Source of the DNA: Gammaproteobacteria bacterium
GTDB lineage: Bacteria > Pseudomonadota > Gammaproteobacteria > SZUA-152
Length of the DNA stretch: 30,696 bases
Direction of reading: 5' to 3'
Assembly (NCBI GenBank): GCA_030613605.1
Contig: JAUWLO010000003.1
Span: forward strand, 1-30,696
Shown in pieces: positions 24,707 to 30,696 of this stretch; positions within the stretch are counted from its first letter, which is position 1, and every line of letters starts with the position of its first letter. The notes beneath the pieces were generated by a model that saw nothing but the letters and a program-made list of their open reading frames with translations, did not search any database and was not told where the DNA came from. Position numbers and translations under genes: made by a program.

Positions 24707-25843
24707 TTAGTTTGCCGGTTGATTGGCGTACCAGGTGGCGATACTTTCGATGACTGCCTCGTTATACGGGAGGCTCATCTTGTGCATCGGTGAGCTACCA
24801 CGTTGGTTATCACGATACGATTTCAACGCCTTGATTAGATATTCTCTGTTCTGACCACGGATTTTTGGGAAAATCATCATGGGATTTTCCATCCCCGGCG
24901 CGTGGCAACGTTCGCACTTGTCAGCCAGTTCTTTTGCGGAGAAGGTTTTTTCCTCTGCAGGGCGAGACGACTGTATGGAATAAAAGGCGGCCACATGCTG
25001 AATATCCGAAAGGCTGCTTCCGGCCAGCGTCTTATGCATGGCTTCCTGCTGGCGTGACTCATCCTGATAGGCCTTGATAGCATCCACCAGGTACTGTGCA
25101 TCCTGCCCGGCCAGGGTAGGTATCTTACTGTCCGAGCTAATGCCGCTGGCACCATGGCAGGCGCCACAATCAGCACTCAGGGGTTCACCCGCAGCGGCAT
25201 TACCTACGGCAGGTGTTTTGCGTTGTGCGGGTTGCTGTGAGGCAAAATAAAGTGCCATGGATTCAATGTCGACCTGATTAAGGGCGCTAACCATGGCCTG
25301 CTTCTCTTTAGAGGCAAATTTCCTGGAGCCATCCAGATAAGACTTCACTGCGGAGATGAAATACTCGGGTTGTTGACCCGCCAGACTGGGAATGCCCTGG
25401 GTAACACTATTGCCGTCTTCTCCATGGCAGGAGGCGCATGCGGTCGATGCAGCTTTTCCTTTTTCATGAATGTCCTGTGATTCAGTTTTCACCGGATTCT
25501 TTACAGGGGGCAGACCGGCGAAGTAAGCGGCGACATTTCGAATATCGGCATTGCTCATTTTCGCGGCCATATCTCTCAAGGCAGCGTGCGTACGTTTGCC
25601 CTCTTTGTATGCCTTCAGGGAAGCGACAAGATAAACCTCCGCCTGCGCCGCAAGATGCGGAATATCAGAGGTGACGCCCCTGCCATCCAGACCATGACAG
25701 GCAACACAGTTTTTACTGGCGAGAGTTTTGCCCATATTAGGGTTCGCTACCGGTGAGCCGGAGGATTCCTGTTTATCACTACAGGCAATCAACGCTAATG
25801 GTAAACCAATGCACAGCATTATTTTTATCATGTTATTTTTCAT
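24707..25843 (-). CDS. Four-domain cytochrome c lipoprotein (tetrahaem)
   Basis: Periplasmic membrane-attached electron carrier with four class I cytochrome c domains in tandem. 378 residues from the ATG at 25843; this start has GAGG at a good distance, whereas the upstream ATG at 25855 does not. Seen: lipoprotein signal with Cys21 (ALIACSDK), haem motifs CVACH (46-50), CASCH (136-140), CGACH (226-230) and CERCH (310-314), spaced about 90 residues. Each domain repeats I-P-x-LA-x-Q-x-x-Y followed by K-x-Y...M...D-I...A-x-Y, so it arose by internal duplication of a c4/c553-type domain. Ser follows the lipid Cys, which by the E. coli +2 rule would allow outer-membrane sorting. It lies 95 bp downstream of the nonahaem/b-type gene, probably in one operon. 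Confidence 0.88.
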   Translation of the reverse strand: MKNNMIKIMLCIGLPLALIACSDKQESSGSPVANPNMGKTLASKNCVACHGLDGRGVTSDIPHLAAQAEVYLVASLKAYKEGKRTHAALRDMAAKMSNADIRNVAAYFAGLPPVKNPVKTESQDIHEKGKAASTACASCHGEDGNSVTQGIPSLAGQQPEYFISAVKSYLDGSRKFASKEKQAMVSALNQVDIESMALYFASQQPAQRKTPAVGNAAAGEPLSADCGACHGASGISSDSKIPTLAGQDAQYLVDAIKAYQDESRQQEAMHKTLAGSSLSDIQHVAAFYSIQSSRPAEEKTFSAKELADKCERCHAPGMENPMMIFPKIRGQNREYLIKALKSYRDNQRGSSPMHKMSLPYNEAVIESIATWYANQPAN

Positions 25844-25938
25844 CGCTATCCTCATTCACTCATATTATTCATCACCGACACGATTCAGTATCCATGCGGT
25901 TTTTTTACATTATAGATACATTTCCTGTCATGCGTGGC

Positions 25939-27891
25939 CTATCCGAACAGGACATTGCCCCAGAACCCCATCAGCAAAAATGCCAGTAGGCCAAGACCGG
26001 TAAGAATCAGGAACGCGCCCAGTATCTTGGAGCCCGTTGTCATTGGTTTGGATGGGGCGTCCACCAGGTATTTATCAATCTGACCGGATTCCACCAGACG
26101 TTGATATTCAAGGGTATGTTCGCGCTTGTATTCCTCCAGTGGCACCGTGCCAGTAAACATGGAGATGTCCTGCGGGAACTTGTCTGGCCGGAAGTGGCTA
26201 TTGAAGAAGTGTACGGTGAACAGGAATACGGCAGCCAGGAAGGCCTCTTCACCGTGCACAATGGTAGCCACATTGAATACCCAGCCGGGGAATACGGAGG
26301 CAGTCACTTCCGGGAACCACATCATGCCACCACTCACGCCGACGATGGTCAGGCCCCAGAAGGGAGCCCAGTAATCAAATTTTTCCCAGTAGGTCCACTT
26401 GTCAAAGATGGGGCGTTCACCCTTGCCAAAGAACCAGCGAAACATGGCAATAACATCCCTGAGGTCTTGCCAGTTAGGCAACAGGGAGCGAGGTCCGAAC
26501 CAGGTCCAGGTTTTACAGTTGCGAATGATGCAGATGGCTATTGCTAACAGGTGGCCAAAAAACACGCCGATAAAGGTCAGAGCACCAATTCGATGTAAGG
26601 TGCCAGCGACTTCGGGGCCGCCAAGTAATTTCATTACCGTGGGGGCCCAGAAGCTATCGGCATAAAGCACGGTCATACCGGTCAATACCAGGATCATAAC
26701 GCCCAGCACCAGCGCGAGGTGCGTGATGCGCCAGCCCCATGAAAAGCGACGGAAATGTTTTCCTTCGGTATTGGGTAGATTCGTTACATCAATATGTGCC
26801 GTGTGTTTGCCTTCTTTGCGATCCTTGTGTTCACGATAGAACCACAGGGCAGCGTGGCCCCAGAAGAAGGTGAAAACGACGGCCAAAAGGCCAATCATAA
26901 GCTTGGAGGCGATCCACATATTGGGATAACGCTCAAAATCATGAGTATTGCCATGGGGATGGAAGTCTACAAAACCTTCTGTGGCATCTTCATGACATGT
27001 CTGGCAGGTGGCCAGGCGGTTACTTTTATGCACGGTAGATGCGGGATCATCCACGCGTTGAATATCATGGTTGCCATGGCAATCAAAACATTTTGCCGTG
27101 TGGGCATAACCCAGCCGGTTTACCTGACCATGGTAGGTACCCATATAAGACTTTAATTGCTTGTCATGGCAGTTACCACAGTTTTGGGTAATCGCCAGGC
27201 GAATAGAATCCTGTTTGGGTGATTCAATGTCATGTGTTGTATGACAATCAGTACAGACGGCAGCATTAAGATTGCCGTTCTGAAGTACTTCTTTGCCATG
27301 GACAGAGGTAAAATAGGCGTCTCTTTGTTCGGCGTGACAGTTTCCGCACTTGTCCGGGATCGCCAGACGCGATTCCACGCGTTCCATGCTCTCTTCAGGA
27401 AAGATGTAATGCGCGTCATGGCAGTTGTAGCAAGTAGCATTAGTGCGTGATTGATCCTTGATATTGGGCTGGGCGTGCACTGAGCCCATATACCTTTCGA
27501 TTTGTTTGACGACGACACCCAAGCGTTCAAATTCTTCCGTTTTACCCTCTTTTTGTGCCTTGTCCCACAAGTTTTGATGGCATTCGACACAACCCACTTT
27601 CCTGTCGACATTTGTCTGGTGAGGTATTTGTTGAATGTCCTGGTGACACTCAAGACAGGATCTTTTAGCGTGCACACTCTTCTGAAATGCATCCCTGGAT
27701 ACATGCAGTTGACGCATTGCACCATCGGCATCCGGCATGGCGAATCCATCCATCCCATGGCAACCCAGGCACATGGAATTATCGGGTTCCTGGCCCTTTT
27801 CAAAGGCGTTTACCAGGCTGGGTGCCAGAGAATTTCCCACGAAAACAGCAAAATAAAGAAGTACTGGAAGAACTGACTTGAAGGCACGCAT
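25939..27891 (-). CDS. Nonahaem cytochrome c fused to b-type membrane cytochrome (CbcL-like quinone oxidoreductase)
   Basis: 650 residues. The N-terminal signal peptide (about 1-29) is followed by a periplasmic domain with nine CXXCH motifs, their first Cys at 41, 79, 101, 154, 182, 213, 238, 268 and 296. Several upstream His (74, 139, 198, 254) in SVHG/TYHG patterns are likely distal ligands, suggesting bis-His low-potential haems. A first TM is at about 330-350. Then comes a cytochrome b561-type domain (about 385-640) with candidate b-haem ligands in WRITHLALVLG (His391), TLHRIGALTF (His433), GHLLA (His447) and VHFFNSHF. Nine c-haems plus a dihaem b-type domain is the architecture of Geobacter CbcL, an inner-membrane quinone oxidoreductase for extracellular electron transfer. 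That function is inferred. Alternatives are other b561/multihaem quinone reductases. It lies between two cytochrome genes on the same strand. Confidence 0.82.
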   Translation of the reverse strand: MRAFKSVLPVLLYFAVFVGNSLAPSLVNAFEKGQEPDNSMCLGCHGMDGFAMPDADGAMRQLHVSRDAFQKSVHAKRSCLECHQDIQQIPHQTNVDRKVGCVECHQNLWDKAQKEGKTEEFERLGVVVKQIERYMGSVHAQPNIKDQSRTNATCYNCHDAHYIFPEESMERVESRLAIPDKCGNCHAEQRDAYFTSVHGKEVLQNGNLNAAVCTDCHTTHDIESPKQDSIRLAITQNCGNCHDKQLKSYMGTYHGQVNRLGYAHTAKCFDCHGNHDIQRVDDPASTVHKSNRLATCQTCHEDATEGFVDFHPHGNTHDFERYPNMWIASKLMIGLLAVVFTFFWGHAALWFYREHKDRKEGKHTAHIDVTNLPNTEGKHFRRFSWGWRITHLALVLGVMILVLTGMTVLYADSFWAPTVMKLLGGPEVAGTLHRIGALTFIGVFFGHLLAIAICIIRNCKTWTWFGPRSLLPNWQDLRDVIAMFRWFFGKGERPIFDKWTYWEKFDYWAPFWGLTIVGVSGGMMWFPEVTASVFPGWVFNVATIVHGEEAFLAAVFLFTVHFFNSHFRPDKFPQDISMFTGTVPLEEYKREHTLEYQRLVESGQIDKYLVDAPSKPMTTGSKILGAFLILTGLGLLAFLLMGFWGNVLFG

Positions 27892-28032
27892 TGTTTTTTT
27901 TCGCCTTTTTATTGGGCGATGAGTGGGGGGAATGACTCGTTACCGGGTATACCTGAACTACGTATAGCTCAACTGTCACAAATTACTATTCGTAGGTCGT
28001 TACCCAGGCCATTCCCTCACCCATCAACGTTA

Positions 28033-28344
28033 TTATTTTGAAGCGAAATAGGCAGCCAGGTCTGCATTATCCTGATCGCTATATTTCTTCGCGAACATTT
28101 CCATCATCATGTGTTTGCGGGCGCCAGACTTGTAGTCATTCATCGCTTTGACAAATGCCCCCTGATCCATGCCTGCAATCTTGGGATTGTCACCGGCACC
28201 TTCACCGTTGGCGCCATGACAGCTCGAGCATGATGCTGCCTTCTGTGCTCCTGCAGCTTTATCACCTCCAGCAAAAACACCGCCTGAAGCAGTGATTAGA
28301 AAGATAGATGTAATAATTGTGTATAGAAATTTCTGTGCGCTCAT
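28033..28344 (-). CDS. Small periplasmic class I cytochrome c (c553-like), copy 2
   Basis: Soluble electron carrier, 103 residues: Sec signal about 1-25 (ends VFA), haem motif CSSCH at 39-43, then GANGEGAGDNPKIAGMDQGAF, the Met-rich HMMMEMFAKKYSDQD with the likely axial Met, and a C-terminal ADLAAYFASK helix. It resembles the c553-like protein at 17135 in length and layout, so the two may be paralogues serving different partners. GGGAGG lies about 10 nt before the ATG. The palindromic motif at 28371-28394 sits 27 bp upstream. The nonahaem/b-type gene follows after 141 bp on the same strand. Confidence 0.9.
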   Translation of the reverse strand: MSAQKFLYTIITSIFLITASGGVFAGGDKAAGAQKAASCSSCHGANGEGAGDNPKIAGMDQGAFVKAMNDYKSGARKHMMMEMFAKKYSDQDNADLAAYFASK

Positions 28345-28370
28345 CCCATAACCTCCCGTTTTAGTAAGAA

Positions 28371-28394
28371 ATATATTAGCACCTGCTAATATAT
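28371..28394. promoter_or_regulatory. Perfect 11-2-11 palindrome, candidate operator TATTAG-N6-CTAATA (copy 2)
   Basis: Arms ATATATTAGCA (28371-28381) and TGCTAATATAT (28384-28394) are perfect reverse complements around CC. It lies 27 bp before the minus-strand cytochrome start and 135 bp before the divergent lipoprotein cytochrome. The inner part has the same TATTAG-N6-CTAATA arrangement as 18410-18427. Long A/T-rich palindromes with a short centre suit ArsR/SmtB-type operators (for instance sulfide-responsive regulators), but the protein is not identified here. Confidence 0.65.
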
Positions 28395-28529
28395 AGTGTA
28401 GTATGCATCTATTGAAACAACAAACCTGCGCATAAAAAAAATTCTATACTAAGAGCACACAACTCAATGAGACGTCTCTGGAGTTGGCGCGTTAGAATAA
28501 CTATAGCCCGTATGACAGAGGAAAATATT

Positions 28530-28931
28530 ATGCTAAATCATGCCAGGGTCAAGCTCTACTTTTTACTGGTACTTGTTGTCCCATTTGTTTTATCGGGTTG
28601 TGATAGCGGCAAAAAAGCTGAACAAAAAGTCAGCTACTCACAGGACATTATTCCTATCCTGCAGCGCCACTGCCTAGAATGTCATGTCATTAATGGGTCG
28701 GGTCATCAAGCTTCCGGGCTGGATATGTCTACATACCAGGGATTGATGAAAGGGACCAAATTCGGGCCTGTAGTCAAGGCGGGGGACAGCCTTTCAAGTA
28801 CTTTGGTGCTACTGGTTGAAGGTAAAGCCGATCCTTCGATTAAGATGCCACATGGTGACCGGGAAGCATTGTCTACAGCTGAGATCAAGACTTTGCGTCA
28901 ATGGATTGATCAGGGCGCAGCGAATAACTAA
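28530..28931 (+). CDS. Single-haem cytochrome c lipoprotein
   Basis: 133 residues from the ATG at 28530, which has AGAGGAA about 7 nt upstream and directly precedes the signal sequence; the longer frame from 28467 is not supported. Seen: lipoprotein signal with Cys24 (LSGCDS), one haem motif CLECH (48-52), then SGLDMSTYQGLMKGT, SSTLVLLVEG, IKMPHGD and TLRQWIDQGA, the layout of the 'Planctomycete-type' cytochrome c family (PSCyt1) in which the Met of the KMP motif is the probable axial ligand. Asp at +2 after the lipid Cys would favour inner-membrane retention under the E. coli rule. It is divergent from the c553-like cytochrome and convergent with ridA. Role unknown beyond electron transfer or haem sensing. 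Confidence 0.82.
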   Translation: MLNHARVKLYFLLVLVVPFVLSGCDSGKKAEQKVSYSQDIIPILQRHCLECHVINGSGHQASGLDMSTYQGLMKGTKFGPVVKAGDSLSSTLVLLVEGKADPSIKMPHGDREALSTAEIKTLRQWIDQGAANN

Positions 28932-28951
28932 ATGTTCTGATTGGTATGATT

Positions 28952-29341
28952 TCAGTCCATCACCATGATGGCATCCATTTCGACCGGCACATTTTTAGGA
29001 AGGCTTGCAACACCGACGGCAGCACGGGCTGGGTACGGTTGGTTGAAGTAACCCGCCATTACTTCGTTAACCAATGCAAAATGAGACAGGTCGGTAAGAA
29101 AGATATTGAGCTTGGCTATGTCGGCCAGGCTGCCTCCTGCGGCTTCCGCCACAGCCTTTAAATTCTCGAAAACCTGCTTGATCTGGGCTTCCATGTCACC
29201 GCTGACTAATTCCATTGTGTCAGGTACTAAAGGAATCTGTCCGGAAAGATAAACAGTGCCCCCAATCTTGATGGCCTGTGAATACGTGCCTATGGCTTTA
29301 GGGGCAGAATCTGTTTGTATAATTGTGTGCTGCCTGGACAT
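28952..29341 (-). CDS. ridA: RidA-family enamine/imine deaminase
   Basis: Hydrolyses reactive enamine/imine intermediates (such as 2-aminoacrylate) made by PLP enzymes, in the cytoplasm. 129 residues, the family norm. Seen: APKAIGTYSQAIKIGGTVYLSGQIPL at the N-terminus, the catalytic Arg106 in YPARAAVGV, and Glu121 in PVEMDAI. GGAG lies about 8 nt before the ATG. It sits 64 bp downstream of spoT, the usual order in Pseudomonas and relatives. Confidence 0.95.
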   Translation of the reverse strand: MSRQHTIIQTDSAPKAIGTYSQAIKIGGTVYLSGQIPLVPDTMELVSGDMEAQIKQVFENLKAVAEAAGGSLADIAKLNIFLTDLSHFALVNEVMAGYFNQPYPARAAVGVASLPKNVPVEMDAIMVMD

Positions 29342-29405
29342 ATTTAATCTCCGTTCTATTTTTCAATAAGATGTTTTAAATAAAGTTATTCAAGTAATGG
29401 GTGAA

Positions 29406-30696
29406 TTATTTAGATCGTGTTATGCGTAAAACCCCTTCAAGAGATCGAATCCGCCGAAGTATTTGTGCCAGGTGTGCGCGGTCATGCACGCTAACGGTGA
29501 AGTTCATCGTTGAATAACGGCCATCTTTCTCCGCAATAGAAACATTTTCTATGTTTGAATCTTCAGCGGCTATGGTTGCTGCAACTGTTGCCAGAACGCC
29601 TCGTTGATTGGCAGAATCGACGCGGATATCGACCGGAAATAATTCGTGTATGCCGCTTTCCCACTGCACATCTACCCAGCGTTCGGGGCTATTTTTAAAT
29701 TCGCGCACATTTTTGCAACCCCTTGTGTGAATGACGATGCCGCGTCCGGTACTGACAAACCCGAGTATTGGATCACCGGGTATGGGTCGGCAACACTTTG
29801 CAAAGGATACAACGGATCCCTCGGTGCCGCTGATGGCCAGAGAGCGGTTTGATACACCTTTTGTGCTCATTAGCCAGCTGGGTTTGATACGATTAAACAT
29901 ACCCTTTACGCCGGTTGAGGCCGTTTTTCCAAGACCAAGTGATTCAGCATGTAGATCGGCAAGTTGCCTGGCGACAAGTGATGCAATGCGTTTTCCCATG
30001 CTGATATCCTGATAAATATCTTCGATTGTTTCTGCTTTAACGAGTGTGAGAAATTTTTCTATTACCTCTGCCGATATATCGCTTAGGTTAAGCGTTACCG
30101 CAGCCAATGATTTATTGAGCATGCGTTGCCCAAGACCGATGGCCTCATCCTGTTTCAGGTTTTTAAGGAAATGGCGAATGTTGGCGCGAGCTTTTGCAGT
30201 AACTACAAAGTCTAACCATACAGGGTTAGGTGTGGCATTTGGTGCGGTGATGATCTCGACAGTTTCACCATTATGAAGTTCGCTTCGCATGGGCGACAGA
30301 CGTTTATTAATTGAAATAGAAACGCAGGTGTTGCCGATGTCAGTGTGTACCGCGTAGGCAAAATCGAGTGCAGTGGCGCCGCGCGGTAAAGTCATGATGT
30401 CCCCTTCGGGTGTAAAGACATAAACCTCATCGGGGAATAAATCGATTTTAACATTTTCAAGAAACTCTTCGGAATTACCGGCATATTGCTGTATTTCCAG
30501 AAGGTCTTTAAGCCATTCAGTCGTATGACCGGGTGTGGAGTCTCCCGTTTTGTATAACCAGTGGGAGGCGATGCCGACATTAGCAATACGATCCATGGTT
30601 TCTGTTCGTATCTGAACCTCAATAGGAGCGCCGTAAGGGCTGAATAAAATGGTGTGCAGTGACTGGTAACCATTCGCTTTGGGAATGGCAATATAA
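29406..30696 (-). CDS. spoT: Bifunctional (p)ppGpp synthetase/hydrolase SpoT (partial, 5' end outside window)
   Basis: Controls (p)ppGpp levels in the stringent response. Only the C-terminal 429 residues are present; the frame enters at the right edge with no start codon, and the first internal ATG (30596) is not the true start. Seen: the end of the synthetase domain with YIAIPKANGYQSLHT and PIEVQIRTETMDRIANVGIASHW, which fits SpoT rather than RelA; a TGS domain (VYVFTPEGDIMTLPRGATALDFAYAVH); a helical and zinc-finger/CC region (VSFAKCCRPIPGDPILGF); and a C-terminal ACT domain. The hydrolase HD domain is outside the window. ridA follows after 64 bp. Confidence 0.95.
   Translation of the reverse strand, partial: YIAIPKANGYQSLHTILFSPYGAPIEVQIRTETMDRIANVGIASHWLYKTGDSTPGHTTEWLKDLLEIQQYAGNSEEFLENVKIDLFPDEVYVFTPEGDIMTLPRGATALDFAYAVHTDIGNTCVSISINKRLSPMRSELHNGETVEIITAPNATPNPVWLDFVVTAKARANIRHFLKNLKQDEAIGLGQRMLNKSLAAVTLNLSDISAEVIEKFLTLVKAETIEDIYQDISMGKRIASLVARQLADLHAESLGLGKTASTGVKGMFNRIKPSWLMSTKGVSNRSLAISGTEGSVVSFAKCCRPIPGDPILGFVSTGRGIVIHTRGCKNVREFKNSPERWVDVQWESGIHELFPVDIRVDSANQRGVLATVAATIAAEDSNIENVSIAEKDGRYSTMNFTVSVHDRAHLAQILRRIRSLEGVLRITRSK

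Noticed and set aside
26101..27891. Several long plus-strand frames opposite the nonahaem/b-type gene
   Set aside because: They are antisense to a gene with nine haem motifs and a membrane domain, and show no domain of their own.
28467..28529. Upstream in-frame start for the single-haem lipoprotein
   Set aside because: The extension would bury the lipoprotein signal; the ATG at 28530 has AGAGGAA at the right distance.
14826..28931. Search for mobile-element traces (transposase, integrase, tRNA, flanking repeats) around the redox island
   Set aside because: None seen by eye, so I do not call the island a mobile element, only an unusual insertion relative to known gene order.

Overview
The window looks like chromosomal DNA of a chemolithotrophic, sulfur-oxidising type gammaproteobacterium. 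The grounds are a complete Pil-Chp twitching/chemosensory cluster of Pseudomonas type, the gammaproteobacterial neighbourhoods gshB-pilG and spoT-ridA-recG, and two flavocytochrome c sulfide dehydrogenase (FCSD) gene pairs. I could not identify a species. No tRNA, rRNA, CRISPR array, transposase or prophage gene was seen.

Region 1 (1-1488, minus strand): the 5' part of an ApbE-type lipoprotein gene, then gshB. Region 2 (1957-14666, plus strand): pilG, pilH, pilI, pilJ, pilK, chpA, chpB and chpC, the chemosensory system that controls type IV pili. It is built around a 2079-residue ChpA hybrid kinase with five histidine-bearing phosphotransfer modules. Region 3 (14826-16979, minus): recG, with an intrinsic terminator between it and chpC.

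Region 4 (17135-28931) is a redox island of ten genes, nine encoding c-type cytochromes or cytochrome subunits plus the two FccB flavoproteins and a protoporphyrinogen oxidase. I count 24 CXXCH haem motifs in about 12 kb. On the minus strand are a four-helix membrane cytochrome with a small c553-like cytochrome, and further on a c553-like cytochrome, a nonahaem-c/b-type membrane fusion that resembles Geobacter CbcL, and a four-domain cytochrome c lipoprotein. On the plus strand are a monohaem FccA with FccB, a NapC/NirT-type tetrahaem cytochrome, a dihaem FccA with a second FccB, a HemY-type protoporphyrinogen oxidase, and a single-haem lipoprotein. A plausible reading (inference) is sulfide oxidation feeding a dense periplasmic cytochrome pool that exchanges electrons with quinones through the CbcL-like and NapC-like proteins.

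Region 5 (28952-30696, minus): ridA and the 3' part of spoT. In relatives spoT, ridA or trmH, and recG lie close together, so the island sits between genes that are usually near neighbours. A repeated palindromic motif (TATTAG-N6-CTAATA) precedes two of the cytochrome units and may be a shared operator.
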